A stretch of 64,000 bases of DNA from an uncultured SAR86 cluster bacterium (GTDB lineage: Bacteria; Pseudomonadota; Gammaproteobacteria; Magnimaribacterales; D2472), in assembly GCA_902541365.1 (NCBI GenBank), contig CACBQK010000003.1, positions 48,648-112,647 of the forward strand. Direction: 5' to 3'. Positions 1 through 10,655 of the stretch are shown here, in pieces. A model generated the notes under the pieces. That model worked only from the letters and a program-made list of their open reading frames with translations. It was not told the DNA's origin and ran no database searches. The position numbers and the translations under genes are program-made. Every line of letters begins with the position of its first letter. Position 1 is the stretch's first letter.

Positions 1-997
1 ATTTTATAGCTGTTGGATGATGCGCAAAGTCGTCTAATATTGTTATTCCATTAAAAGTCCCCTTCTCTTCAAGTCTGCGAAGTACACCACTAAAATCTTT
101 TAGCCCGTTATGAGCGACATTAAGATTTATTCCATAAGATGCAGCAGAAATGATTGCTGCAGCTGCATTAAGGTTGTTATGAGAACCATAAAAAGGTAAA
201 TCGTTTACACAGACTGACCTCCCATCAAATTTAATCATTGAAGAAGACGAATCAAAGCTAGCCCTGCTGGCATTTCCATTAATTTCAATAATATCTGCCC
301 AGCAACCCTCATTGATAACATCTAATGCATTTTTATCATGGTTAAATAGAATTATTTTTCCGCTACTCGGTATAATTTTTAATAAGTGATGGAATTGTTT
401 TTTTATCTCATCTAAATCATTAAAAATATCTGCATGATCAAACTCAATATTGTTTATCAAAAGAATATTTGGAGAGTAATGTATAAATTTTGATCTCTTA
501 TCAAAAAATGCAGAATCATATTCATCTGCCTCAATTACGAAGATTTCATCACTACCTATTTTTGCAGAGAATGTAAAATCAGGTGATATGCCTCCTATGA
601 GATAACCTATATCTTTACCCAAAGACTGAAATATCTTTGCAATCATGAAGGATGTTGTCGTTTTTCCATGAGTTCCGGAGACAGCTATCACAAATCTATC
701 TTTGATAATTTCACCAAGCATCTCGGGTCCAGATTTATAAGGGAGGTTTTTATTTAAAATTTCTTCCACGCATTTATTTCCTCTAGAAAGTGCATTTCCA
801 ATTACGTATAGATCAGCTTCAGGCATTGAAGATGGCTCAAATCCCTTTGTTAGTTCGATATCTAATTCTCTTAGTTGATCTGACATTGGAGGATAAAAAT
901 TATTATCTGATCCAGTAACCTTATGATCGGACTCAATTAAAATTCGAGCCAATCCTCCCATAAATGTTCCGCAGATTCCTAGGATATGAATTTTCAT
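1..997 (-). CDS. mpl: UDP-N-acetylmuramate:L-alanyl-gamma-D-glutamyl-meso-DAP ligase, N-terminal part (runs off the left edge)
   Basis: Manual reverse translation MKIHILGICGTFMGGLARILIESDHKVTGSDNNFYPPMSDQL...SGTHGKTTTSFMIAKIF; Mur ligase P-loop GTHGKTT; absent from the ORF track because it is truncated. Confidence 0.88.
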   Translation of the reverse strand, partial: MKIHILGICGTFMGGLARILIESDHKVTGSDNNFYPPMSDQLRELDIELTKGFEPSSMPEADLYVIGNALSRGNKCVEEILNKNLPYKSGPEMLGEIIKDRFVIAVSGTHGKTTTSFMIAKIFQSLGKDIGYLIGGISPDFTFSAKIGSDEIFVIEADEYDSAFFDKRSKFIHYSPNILLINNIEFDHADIFNDLDEIKKQFHHLLKIIPSSGKIILFNHDKNALDVINEGCWADIIEINGNASRASFDSSSSMIKFDGRSVCVNDLPFYGSHNNLNAAAAIISAASYGINLNVAHNGLKDFSGVLRRLEEKGTFNGITILDDFAHHPTAIK

Positions 998-1054
998 AAA
1001 TACTTTTAATAATTAGAACATTTTTGCTAGCATAGTTAAATCTTTACTTAAGCT

Positions 1055-2308
1055 ATGAAAAAAAATGCTTTTTATGCTCAATCAGGTGGTGTAACTTCTG
1101 TCATTAATGCTACTGCTGCTGCAGTAATTCAGGAAGCAAAGAAATTTCCAAATCAAATAAATAAAGTTTATGCAGGGCAAAATGGAATACTTGGAGCACT
1201 TCGAGAGAATCTAATTGATACCTCTAAAGAATCAAAAAAACTAATTCAATCCTTATATTACAGGCCAGGTGGTGTATTTGGATCATGCAGATATAAACTT
1301 AAAAGCTTAGGTGAAAATGCAAAAGAGTATAAAAGGCTCATAGAGGTTTTTAAAGCTCATGATATTGGTTACTTTTTTTACAATGGTGGGAATGATTCTG
1401 CAGATACTGCATATAAAGTATCTCAGATAAGTGAAAGTCTTGGCTATGATTTAACCTGTATTGCAATACCTAAAACAGTTGATAATGATTTAGCTGTTAC
1501 AGATACATGTCCAGGATTTGGGTCAGTTGCAAAATATGTTGCGATATCGACTCAAGAAGCAAGTCTTGATGTTCAATCGATGATGGAGAGTTCTACAAAA
1601 GTCTTCATTCTAGAGGTAATGGGGAGACATGCTGGGTGGATTGCTGGGTCTTCAGCTCTTGCCAAACAAGATAACTCTGATGCTCCTCACATAATTCTTC
1701 TTCCAGAAATTACTTTTAATCAAACTGCTTTTTTAAAAAAAGTAAAAGAGACTGTAAACAAATTAGGTTACTGTGTTGTTGTAGCTTCAGAGGGAATAAA
1801 AAATAATAAAAATAAGTTTCTTGCTGAAGCTGATACAAAAGATGCTTTTGGCCATGCTCAACTTGGTGGAGTTGCTCCTTTTTTAGCAAATCTTATCTCT
1901 CAAAAATTAAAACTTAAAAATCATTGGGCGGTGGCTGATTATCTTCAAAGAAGTGCGAGACATATTTCTTCAAAAGTTGATTTAGAACATGCTGAAGCGG
2001 TTGGAAGACATGCCATTAAATATGCAGTTAAGGGTATGAATGGTGTCATGCCAGTAATAAAAAGAAAAAAGACTTTGAAATATTCTTGGGAAATAGTTCC
2101 TGCGAAGCTCTCTAAAATAGCAAATGTAGAAAAAAAACTACCAAAAAGCTTTATTACAAAAGATGGCTTTGGCATAACTAAGAAAGGTATAGATTATTTT
2201 AGTCCTTTAGTTCAAGGTGAAGGGCCAGTAGATTATAAGAATGGTCTTCCAAAGCTAGAAAAACCAAAACTAATTCTTGCTAAGAAAAAACTACCTAATT
2301 GGAAGTAG
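1055..2308 (+). CDS. pfp: Pyrophosphate-dependent 6-phosphofructokinase
   Basis: ORF 417 aa; [29 protein letters not shown] and [11 protein letters not shown] motifs of PPi-type PFK. Confidence 0.88.
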   Translation: MKKNAFYAQSGGVTSVINATAAAVIQEAKKFPNQINKVYAGQNGILGALRENLIDTSKESKKLIQSLYYRPGGVFGSCRYKLKSLGENAKEYKRLIEVFKAHDIGYFFYNGGNDSADTAYKVSQISESLGYDLTCIAIPKTVDNDLAVTDTCPGFGSVAKYVAISTQEASLDVQSMMESSTKVFILEVMGRHAGWIAGSSALAKQDNSDAPHIILLPEITFNQTAFLKKVKETVNKLGYCVVVASEGIKNNKNKFLAEADTKDAFGHAQLGGVAPFLANLISQKLKLKNHWAVADYLQRSARHISSKVDLEHAEAVGRHAIKYAVKGMNGVMPVIKRKKTLKYSWEIVPAKLSKIANVEKKLPKSFITKDGFGITKKGIDYFSPLVQGEGPVDYKNGLPKLEKPKLILAKKKLPNWK

Positions 2309-4547
2309 ATTCAGGTCTTTCAACCGTTATCGATAAAACCCTTTTATAACCTTGTGGTAAAGATCGTCCTCTTTTTGCTCGCTCAAGTTTAAATCCTTCT
2401 AGTTCTCTTGAAGAAAACGCCCTAATATTTCCATTGTCTCTTTGAATATTTAATTTAGATCCTTCGCTAAATGGTTTTACAATGATTAGTCTTTCCTTCT
2501 TTTCAACAAACTGTTTTTTAGGAATATTTATTATCTTAGTACCTTTGCCTTTTGCTAGGACCGTCAGCTCATTTAAATTAAAAATTAATAACTTCCCAAA
2601 GTTAGTTACGGCAGCTACATATTTATCGTCTTGCATAATTTTCTCACAAGGAAGAATCTCAGCGCCATCTGGAACCTTCATAAAGGCTTTACCTGTTTTC
2701 TTATTGGAGATCATATCTTCAAAGTTTGCGAGGAATCCATATCCAGATGTATTAGCAATAAGAAACTTATCCTCGCTTTTTCCAATGGCAACACTCATAA
2801 ATTCAACTCCTGAGCTAGAAGTAACTCTTCCTGTTAAAGGCTCCCCCAGGCCTCTTGCAGAAGGGAGTGTGTGCGCAGGCAATGTATAAGCTTTGCCAAG
2901 AGCATCAATAAATACACAGGGTTGATTATTTCTTCCGCGACTAAAGTCCTTTAATTTATCCTCTCCTCTATAGGAAAGAGTTGAAGGATCTATTTCGTGA
3001 CCTTTGGCACTTCTAATCCAACCTGCATTTGAAAGAACAATTGTTACAGGATCAGATGTAATAGTATCTTCCTCAGAGAACATCTTTGCGCTTGAAGATT
3101 CAATAATGGGAGAGTTTCTTTCATCTCCAAAGTTTTCCTTTATTTCTTTTAATTCATTTTTAATAAAGGTTTTCAATCTTGCCTTTGAATTAAGAATCTT
3201 TTCAAGTTCTTTTTTCTCTTTTTTAAGAGCATCTCTTTCTTCTTCTAATTTAATTTGTTCAAGTTTTGCAAGCTGTCTGAGTTTTATCTCTAATATTGCA
3301 TTAGCCTGAATATCAGATATTTTAAATTTTTTAGTGAGTTCTTTTTTGGGATCATCTGATTGTCTTATTATCTTAATTACTTTATTTAGATCGAGATAGA
3401 CAATTAATAAGCCTTCTAATATATGCAATCTATCATCTACTTGATCGAGCCTATGTTCGAGCTTTCTGGTTACTGTTGTTTTCCTGAATGCTATCCAGTC
3501 GCTTAGAAGATCTTTTATTGAGTAAACCTTAGGTGACCCTTTTAAAGAAATTAAATTAAAGTTACCCCTGTAGTTTTTCTGCAAGTCTGTTGATGCATAT
3601 AAATGATTCATGAGATCTTCTGTATTAACTCTATTAGATTTTAAGCTTATTACTAATCTTGTTGGCTCCTCATGATCGCCCTCATCTCTTAGGTCAACAA
3701 TCATTGGAAGTTTTTTATTTATCATTTGATTTGAAATTTGCTCTAAAACTTTTGAGCCAGACGTTTGATGAGGAAGGTCAGTTACAATGATATCATTGCC
3801 CTCTTTTTTCCAAGCACACTTCATTTTAAAAGCACCTCTTCCAGTGCTATACATTTCATTTAACTCTTCTGGAGATGCAACAATTGAAGCCTTGTTAGAA
3901 AAATCTGGTCCCTTAATATATTTGAGAATTTGATCAACAGAAGTCTTAGGATTTTCTAAAACATGGATAGTTGCATCAATTACCTCTGTCATATTGTGTG
4001 ATGGAATATCTGTAGCCATACCAACTGCTATGCCTGTAGTCCCATTAAGTAAAATGGATGGAACTTTCGCTGGAAAGATTACTGGCTCAAGAAGTGATCC
4101 ATCAAAATTTGGCTGCCAATCAACTGTTCCTTGTTTTAACTCATCTATTAAAAGATCTGAAAATTTTGTTAGTTTAGATTCTGTATATCTCATTGCCGCA
4201 AAAGATTTAGGATCATCTTGCGATCCCCAATTTCCTTGACCATCTACAAATGGATACCTAAATGAAAAATCTTGTGCCATTAAAACCATCGCTTCATAAG
4301 CAGCACTATCACCATGCGGATGGAATTTACCTATTACATCCCCAACAGTTCTAGCAGATTTCTTGTACTTTGATGATGCATTTAGTCCAAGTTCTGACAT
4401 TGCATATAAAATCCTTCTTTGTACTGGCTTCAGTCCATCTCCAATATTGGGTAAAGCTCGATCCAAAATGACATACATCGAATAATTGAGATATGCATTT
4501 TCTGCATATTTTTTAATGCTTTGTTTATCTAAATTTTCTTTAGTCAT
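2295..4547 (-). CDS. parC: DNA topoisomerase IV subunit A
   Basis: ORF 750 aa; [23 protein letters not shown] and AAMRYTE motifs; directly downstream of parE. Confidence 0.92.
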   Translation of the reverse strand: MTKENLDKQSIKKYAENAYLNYSMYVILDRALPNIGDGLKPVQRRILYAMSELGLNASSKYKKSARTVGDVIGKFHPHGDSAAYEAMVLMAQDFSFRYPFVDGQGNWGSQDDPKSFAAMRYTESKLTKFSDLLIDELKQGTVDWQPNFDGSLLEPVIFPAKVPSILLNGTTGIAVGMATDIPSHNMTEVIDATIHVLENPKTSVDQILKYIKGPDFSNKASIVASPEELNEMYSTGRGAFKMKCAWKKEGNDIIVTDLPHQTSGSKVLEQISNQMINKKLPMIVDLRDEGDHEEPTRLVISLKSNRVNTEDLMNHLYASTDLQKNYRGNFNLISLKGSPKVYSIKDLLSDWIAFRKTTVTRKLEHRLDQVDDRLHILEGLLIVYLDLNKVIKIIRQSDDPKKELTKKFKISDIQANAILEIKLRQLAKLEQIKLEEERDALKKEKKELEKILNSKARLKTFIKNELKEIKENFGDERNSPIIESSSAKMFSEEDTITSDPVTIVLSNAGWIRSAKGHEIDPSTLSYRGEDKLKDFSRGRNNQPCVFIDALGKAYTLPAHTLPSARGLGEPLTGRVTSSSGVEFMSVAIGKSEDKFLIANTSGYGFLANFEDMISNKKTGKAFMKVPDGAEILPCEKIMQDDKYVAAVTNFGKLLIFNLNELTVLAKGKGTKIINIPKKQFVEKKERLIIVKPFSEGSKLNIQRDNGNIRAFSSRELEGFKLERAKRGRSLPQGYKRVLSITVERPESTSN

Positions 4548-6439
4548 TAAATCTCCGCTAAGTTACCTTTCTTTTCAAGCCATTCTTTTCTATCTGGGGC
4601 TCTCTTTTTAGAAAGCAGTAGATCAAATACTGAGTTTGCATTATCAGAACTACTTAAAGTTAGTTGAACTAGTCTTCTTGATTCAGGCTTCATAACCGTC
4701 TCTCTTAATTGAGACGGATTCATTTCTCCAAGCCCTTTAAATCTTTGAATATCTATCTTAATTTTCGAGTTCTGTTTTTTAATTTTCTTAACAATAGATT
4801 CTTTTTCACTCTCATCTAGGGCATAAAAAACTTCTCTTGCAGCATCAATCCTATATAACGGAGGCATGGAGACAAAAATTTTTCCTGAGGTTACTAAATT
4901 CTTATAGTGTCTGAGGAATAATGCACATAATAAAGTTGCTATGTGCAGTCCATCTGAGTCGGCATCAGCAAGAATACAAATCTTTCCATATCTTAGGTTT
5001 GAAATATCTGTATCTCCTGGTAAAGATCCAATAGCAGTCGCAAGATCTTTAATTTCTTGAGATTTTATTATGTCTGCACTTTCTAAATCCCAGGTATTAA
5101 GAATTTTTCCTCTTAAAGGCATTATTGCTTGAAACCTTCTATCTCGAGCTTGTTTTGCAGACCCTCCTGCTGAGTCTCCCTCAACTAAAAATAGCTCGCT
5201 TTCTTCGATATTATCGCAGTTACAGTCTGAAAGCTTTCCAGGAAGAGCCGGACCTTTAAATGTCTTCTTTCTATCAACTTTTGTTGAGCTTTTAATCCTC
5301 TTTTGAGCAGCGGCAATTGCAAGATCCGCAATCTTTTCACCCTGTTCGGTATGTTGGTTAAGCCAAATACTTAGAGAATCTTTTGTTGAAGATGAAACAA
5401 AGCTCATATGATCTTTAGAATCAAGCCTCTCTTTAGTTTGACCAGCAAACTGAGGATTTTTTAATTTTGAGGAAATAACAAAAATGCAGTTAGCAAGAAT
5501 GTCATCCGAGTTAATTTTTATACCTTTTGGAATCAAATTCCTGTAGTCGCAGAATTCTTTTATTGCCTCAAGAAGACCAGATTTAAACCCATTTAAATGA
5601 GAGCCACCTAATGCAGTAGGAATTAAGTTCACATAAGTTTCTTTGAGCAAATTATTTGAAGCCTCTTCAGTCCAATTCACTGCTACATCTAATGCTTGAT
5701 CATCAGAAGTCTTAGAAAGAATAATAGTTTCATCAAGAAGTTTCTCATTACAACCTGAAAACTCATCAAGGTAGTCACTCAGTCCCTCATCAAAAATCCA
5801 TTTAATTCTCTCATTCTTTTTTTCATCAAAGTAATCTATTTGAAGACCTGGGCAAAGAACTGCCTTAGCCTTTAGTAGATGTTTTAAGCTCTTTTTGTTT
5901 ATCTCTAGTGTTTCGAAGTATTGTTTGTCTGGATAAAATCTAATTGTGGTTCCTGAATTAGTAGCCCCAACATCACCAATTGATTTCAAATCATTGTCTT
6001 TGTCTCCGGCAGAGAAATTTATTTCATACTCTTTTGAATCACGTTTAATTTTTACATTAAGTTTGGTGGATAAAGCATTGACTACAGATACTCCAACTCC
6101 ATGAAGCCCTCCTGAAAAACCATAATCTTCTCCAGAGAACTTTGCCCCGGCATGAAGCTTACACATAATTAATTCAACGCCTGTTAGTTTATGCTCAGGA
6201 TGGACATCAACAGGCATACCTCGTCCATTATCTGAGACTTCAACGCTATTATCTTTATAAAGATTTACTTTAATGCGCTTACAATAACCTGATAATGCTT
6301 CATCTACAGAGTTATCCAGAACTTCTTGAATAAGATGATTTGGGCATGAAGTATCGGTATACATACCTGGTCTTTTTTTGACGGGATCGAGACCCGACAA
6401 AACCTCAATTGCTTTTGAATCGTAAGCCTTTTTTGACAA
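4547..6439 (-). CDS. parE: DNA topoisomerase IV subunit B
   Basis: ORF 630 aa; GHKL ATPase ([28 protein letters not shown]) and TOPRIM ([24 protein letters not shown]). Confidence 0.93.
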   Translation of the reverse strand: MSKKAYDSKAIEVLSGLDPVKKRPGMYTDTSCPNHLIQEVLDNSVDEALSGYCKRIKVNLYKDNSVEVSDNGRGMPVDVHPEHKLTGVELIMCKLHAGAKFSGEDYGFSGGLHGVGVSVVNALSTKLNVKIKRDSKEYEINFSAGDKDNDLKSIGDVGATNSGTTIRFYPDKQYFETLEINKKSLKHLLKAKAVLCPGLQIDYFDEKKNERIKWIFDEGLSDYLDEFSGCNEKLLDETIILSKTSDDQALDVAVNWTEEASNNLLKETYVNLIPTALGGSHLNGFKSGLLEAIKEFCDYRNLIPKGIKINSDDILANCIFVISSKLKNPQFAGQTKERLDSKDHMSFVSSSTKDSLSIWLNQHTEQGEKIADLAIAAAQKRIKSSTKVDRKKTFKGPALPGKLSDCNCDNIEESELFLVEGDSAGGSAKQARDRRFQAIMPLRGKILNTWDLESADIIKSQEIKDLATAIGSLPGDTDISNLRYGKICILADADSDGLHIATLLCALFLRHYKNLVTSGKIFVSMPPLYRIDAAREVFYALDESEKESIVKKIKKQNSKIKIDIQRFKGLGEMNPSQLRETVMKPESRRLVQLTLSSSDNANSVFDLLLSKKRAPDRKEWLEKKGNLAEI

Positions 6440-6524
6440 TGTTAGATACCTTTATAAGCGTTGGAACTATTTTACTCTAAGCTTAAGTAATATAAAGAAA
6501 ATAATTCCTTAATGTAAAGTTTAC

Positions 6525-6553
6525 TTGACACTTTATATTGACATAGATAGCAT
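6525..6553 (+). promoter_or_regulatory. Candidate sigma70 promoter upstream of tolC (TTGACA-N17-TAGCAT)
   Basis: TTGACA at 6525-6530, 17-nt spacer, TAGCAT at 6548-6553; a second TTGACA lies at 6538-6543. Confidence 0.4.
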
Positions 6554-6587
6554 AAAGGTTGTTTAATGCAATCCAATTATTATTGTT

Positions 6588-7904
6588 ATGTTTAAAAATC
6601 TGGTCTTAATATCATTCATTTCTTTGCCTTTAGCATCTGAAAACCTCTTAGATATTTATAACGAAGCTCTTGATAATGATCCTCAATATAAATCTTCAGA
6701 ATATTCGCTTTTAGCTGGTAAAGAATTTGTTGTGCAAGGAAGAGCAGGACTTCTGCCAAATGTTACTTTGAGCGGATCAACAAACTGGAACGAATATTAT
6801 CAATTTAATGAGTTGCAAAGCGCTTATAACAATAACTCAGTTACCGCTAGATTAACACAACCTCTTTTTAGACTTGATTCTTGGTTTAACTTTAGAAGAT
6901 CAAAAAAGCTTACAGATGCTTCCGAAGCTGACTTCGCTTATGCGCAACAAAATTTAATTATTAGAACAGTGGAAAAATATTTTGGAGTTTTAAGAGCCAT
7001 TGATAATCTTAATGCTGCTGTTTCAGAAGAAAAAGCGATTAAAAAGCAGCTTGACCAGATACAACAAAGGTTTGAAGTTGGGCTTTCTGCTATTACTGAA
7101 GTTCAAGAGGCGCAATTAGCATATGATTTGAGTATGGCAGCAAAGATTCGTTCTGAAGGTGTGCTTTTTAATGCAAGAGAAGAACTTAATTCTTTAATAG
7201 GGAGAGAAATATTCTCGATAGATTCTCTAAAGGCAGATATTGTTCCAGAAAATCCTAACCCTACAACTAAACAAGAGTGGGTTGATATTGCACTTAAAAA
7301 TAACTATAGACTTCAAGCATCAGTACTTCGAAGAGACGCATCAAAAGATTCAGCGAGAAGCTCAGCCTCTGAGCACTTACCAAAAATTAATATTGTCGGA
7401 ACAGAATCGGAATCAAATACCAATCAATATTCATACGAAGGTTTTGAAGACTTAGGTTTTCAAGCTCCCAGTGAGACACAAAGAAAGAACTATAGCCTAA
7501 GCCTTTCAATACCGATCTCTCAAGGTGGTGCTGTCAGCTCAAGAAGAAGACAGGCCTATGCGGAATACAATAGAGCTGTTGAAGAAACATTATTTGCTCA
7601 AAGAACAGTGATTCAAGAAGTTAGATCTGGGTTCTCAAATGTCATTACTCTTGGCGCCAATTTAAAAGCTCAAAAACAAGCTGTTGTTTCAGCAAATAGC
7701 GCACTAGAGGCAACAAGAGTTGGATATGAGGTTGGAACAAGAAACATTGTGGATCTTCTCCAGGCTGAAAAAAATCTTTATACCGCTGAAAAGAATCTAG
7801 CTAATGCAAAATATGACTATTTGCTATCTCAATTAAATCTTGAATTAGCAGCAGGGACTTTAAGCCCTCAGAGTATTAATGAGATCAACGGTTATCTCAA
7901 TTAA
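6588..7904 (+). CDS. tolC: TolC family outer membrane efflux protein
   Basis: ORF 438 aa; signal peptide, DIYNEALDNDPQYKSS, VGTRNIVDLLQAEKNLYTAEKNLANAKYDYL. Confidence 0.88.
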   Translation: MFKNLVLISFISLPLASENLLDIYNEALDNDPQYKSSEYSLLAGKEFVVQGRAGLLPNVTLSGSTNWNEYYQFNELQSAYNNNSVTARLTQPLFRLDSWFNFRRSKKLTDASEADFAYAQQNLIIRTVEKYFGVLRAIDNLNAAVSEEKAIKKQLDQIQQRFEVGLSAITEVQEAQLAYDLSMAAKIRSEGVLFNAREELNSLIGREIFSIDSLKADIVPENPNPTTKQEWVDIALKNNYRLQASVLRRDASKDSARSSASEHLPKINIVGTESESNTNQYSYEGFEDLGFQAPSETQRKNYSLSLSIPISQGGAVSSRRRQAYAEYNRAVEETLFAQRTVIQEVRSGFSNVITLGANLKAQKQAVVSANSALEATRVGYEVGTRNIVDLLQAEKNLYTAEKNLANAKYDYLLSQLNLELAAGTLSPQSINEINGYLN

Positions 7905-8713
7905 TGCCAGAACTCCCCGAAGTAGAAACCACTAAGAATGCCATCCTCCCTTTCAAGGGTAAAACTCTTAAACGAATAATTGTTAATAACCCGTCTTTGC
8001 GTTGGCCAGTTGATGAAAAAGCAATTAATAAAATAAAAGAGAAAAAAATTTTATCAATTACCAGAAGAGCAAAATATATTTTTTTACATCTAGATGAAAT
8101 GACAATAATAATTCATCTAGGTATGACGGGAACATTTAGAATACAAAAGCTTGGAAGCAACAAGACAAAAAAGCATGATCATGTTGTGTTTGAATTCTGT
8201 AAAGAAATCCTTATTTTTAATGATCCCAGAAGATTTGGGTCTCTCCACTTATCAACAGATCCCCAATATCATTTCTTGATAAAGCATCTCGGCCCAGAAC
8301 CACTTGAAGATGACTTCAATGCAGAATATCTCTTTAAAAAAATAAAGAAAGCAGGAGTATCCACAAAAAGCTTTTTAATGAATCAAAAGAATGTAGTAGG
8401 TATAGGAAATATTTATGCTTGCGAGATATTATTCAGTTCAGGAATTTCTCCTAGGAGAAAAATTAAGTATTTAAATAAAAGTCAATGCGAAGAAATAGTG
8501 AAAAATACAAAAAGGATTATCAAAGAAGCAATAACCAAAGGTGGAACTACTCTAAAAGACTTTTACTCTGCAGATGGTAATAAAGGTTATTTCAAGATTG
8601 AGTTAAACGTTTATGATCGAGAGAATGAAGAATGTAGAGTTTGTAATGAGAAGATTCTTAGGTTTGTCCAGAATCAGAGATCAACTTTTTATTGTAAGAG
8701 CTGCCAGAACTAA
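7904..8713 (+). CDS. mutM: Formamidopyrimidine-DNA glycosylase
   Basis: MPELPEVET N-terminus, GIGNIYACEILF, C-terminal CxxC...CxxC zinc finger. Confidence 0.95.
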   Translation: MPELPEVETTKNAILPFKGKTLKRIIVNNPSLRWPVDEKAINKIKEKKILSITRRAKYIFLHLDEMTIIIHLGMTGTFRIQKLGSNKTKKHDHVVFEFCKEILIFNDPRRFGSLHLSTDPQYHFLIKHLGPEPLEDDFNAEYLFKKIKKAGVSTKSFLMNQKNVVGIGNIYACEILFSSGISPRRKIKYLNKSQCEEIVKNTKRIIKEAITKGGTTLKDFYSADGNKGYFKIELNVYDRENEECRVCNEKILRFVQNQRSTFYCKSCQN

Positions 8714-9192
8714 TGATTTAATTTCGCTTTAAGAGCCATTTCTACATTTTCATGAACAAAATTTGAAATATCTCCTCCTAAACTAGCAATTTCCTTAACT
8801 AGACTTGATGATACATAAATGAGTGTGTCCTTAGGAGTCAAAAAAATGCTTTCTATGTCTGGAGCAAGTGCCCTATTCATTGTAGCTAGTTGAAACTCAT
8901 GCTCAAAATCAGATACTGCTCTCAAACCTCTTATGATGGCACATGCATTATTCTCTCTTGCAAGATCAACTGTAAGTTTCTTTTTAAATGCAACGACCTC
9001 AATCTTTTCATTATCGGCATAGATTGAGCTCACTAAGCCTAACCTTTCTTCAGAAGAAAAAAGTGGATTTTTCATATCCGTTTCAGCAACGCTAATAATA
9101 ACCTTATCAAAAAGTACAGTTGCTCTTTCAACAATATCCATATGTCCAACCGTAATTGGGTCGAATGAACCAGGGTAGATTGCTACTTTCAT
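8710..9192 (-). CDS. coaD: Pantetheine-phosphate adenylyltransferase
   Basis: YPGSFDPITVGHMDIVERA and IIRGLRAVSDFEHEFQLA. Confidence 0.95.
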   Translation of the reverse strand: MKVAIYPGSFDPITVGHMDIVERATVLFDKVIISVAETDMKNPLFSSEERLGLVSSIYADNEKIEVVAFKKKLTVDLARENNACAIIRGLRAVSDFEHEFQLATMNRALAPDIESIFLTPKDTLIYVSSSLVKEIASLGGDISNFVHENVEMALKAKLNH

Positions 9193-9230
9193 AGCAAAAT
9201 AATACCTAAATTATTATCTATTTGGAAATT

Positions 9231-9326
9231 CTAAAAAACTAGAAATCCAATTTCGCCTACTGCCTTAAAAACTATATAGAAATAGCAAAAACCTAATATG
9301 CCATAAATCAAAGATGGAAATGTCAC
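9231..9326 (-). CDS. Candidate ~31-aa hydrophobic small protein (GTG start)
   Basis: Reverse-strand translation (M/V)TFPSLIYGILGFCYFYIVFKAVGEIGFLVF*; preceded by GGAGGTAAAAGTG (Shine-Dalgarno plus GTG). Confidence 0.4.
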   Translation of the reverse strand: MTFPSLIYGILGFCYFYIVFKAVGEIGFLVF

Positions 9327-9409
9327 TTTTACCTCCGAATTTTGGTTCATTAAATGATAAATGTGAAAACTTTAATTTAAGGAATTGCAACAATTCTGTT
9401 AAAGAATAT

Positions 9410-10603
9410 CTAACTTAAGTTAAGAGATTTAAATATGATTCCTGAGTTTGATAATCTTTTTATTAATACTTCCCCTAGCCCGGAAGCACTAGTAAGGACA
9501 CCCCCATATTCGCATCCTCCCGGAAGCGTTTCAGGATCTTCAAGAAGTGATAATGCGCATTCAGCTGCAAACTTAGATGTAACTTTATAACCTGGATCGC
9601 CTTTACCAAACATTCTATAAAGAGACTTTTGACCATCCTCATTTTCAACTAAGAATTTACAATCAAACCAACCATTTTCTTGAACCTCTAAAGAGGGTCC
9701 CTCTCCTGGTTTTCTCAAGAATGATCTAACAATTTTTCTTAAAGGTGATACAAGAGTTAAGCCTAGCAGCCCTAGTCCCAGGGTTGAAAAAAGAGCTTTA
9801 CTCCAGCTTTTATGAAAGGCATATTCCTGATATGTGAAATTATTTCCGTAAGACTTCTGACGTTCGGTCAATAGAGCTTCACTTCTCCTTACTACTCTAG
9901 TATTAGCGCCTGCCATCACAAATGGGCCTGACCATGCATTTAAATCTTTCTGTTTAGAAATCTTAAATACATCAGAACTTAATTTCTTTTGCTCATTTGT
10001 ATATGACCCATCTGGATTAAGAAGAAAAGGATCCCGAATTTCTTTTCCAAGATCTAGATCTCCCATTGAAAACATTGTCTCTATAGTCCCACCAGAGGCT
10101 TCACCTTTCCATGAGTGGAATGATTCAACTCTTTTTACAGGCTTGCTTGAAGACCTTACGGCAAAGAAAGTTCCAATATCCGAAGGTATTGAATCAAATC
10201 CACAAGATGGAATTATTCTTATCCCCTTTCGTGCGGCTTTCTCATGATGTTTTTCAATCAATCCTTTAACCCAAAAATTTTCGCCTGTTATATCAACATA
10301 ATGCGACCCATTTTCAACACATGCTGCAACAAGTTTTGATCCATATCTGTGGAATGGTCCAGCAGTAGACAGAACAACTTTCGATCTTGAGCAAATATTT
10401 CTCAATCCTTCTTCATCATTAGAATCAGCAATTAAAATTTCTACATTTGCAGCGAGTTTGTTGGCAACATCCTGAAGTTTCTCAAGATTTCTTCCTGCTA
10501 TTGCCCAATTAATTTCTAGATTTAATGATTGGAAATACTTAACACAAAGTTGACCAGTAAAGCCAGTGGCTCCATATATAACTATGTCAATATCTTTTTG
10601 CAT
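9410..10603 (-). CDS. Saccharopine dehydrogenase NADP-binding domain family (trans-enoyl-reductase-like) oxidoreductase
   Basis: IVIYGATGFTGQLCVKY Rossmann start; STAGPFHRYGSKLVAACVENGSHYVDITGE. Confidence 0.8.
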   Translation of the reverse strand: MQKDIDIVIYGATGFTGQLCVKYFQSLNLEINWAIAGRNLEKLQDVANKLAANVEILIADSNDEEGLRNICSRSKVVLSTAGPFHRYGSKLVAACVENGSHYVDITGENFWVKGLIEKHHEKAARKGIRIIPSCGFDSIPSDIGTFFAVRSSSKPVKRVESFHSWKGEASGGTIETMFSMGDLDLGKEIRDPFLLNPDGSYTNEQKKLSSDVFKISKQKDLNAWSGPFVMAGANTRVVRRSEALLTERQKSYGNNFTYQEYAFHKSWSKALFSTLGLGLLGLTLVSPLRKIVRSFLRKPGEGPSLEVQENGWFDCKFLVENEDGQKSLYRMFGKGDPGYKVTSKFAAECALSLLEDPETLPGGCEYGGVLTSASGLGEVLIKRLSNSGIIFKSLNLS

Positions 10604-10655
10604 TAGAGAATTTTATCATGGTGAAAACTTTAAAGTTCTTGGTATGATAAAAACT

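Noticed and set aside
2482-4239. Plus-strand ORFs at 2482-2889, 2631-2813, 3004-3309 and 3994-4239
   Set aside because: All antisense to parC, with no recognisable domain.
9360-9410. GAATTGCAACAATTC hairpin as an intrinsic terminator for the oxidoreductase
   Set aside because: Short AT-rich stem and no convincing U-tract on the relevant strand.
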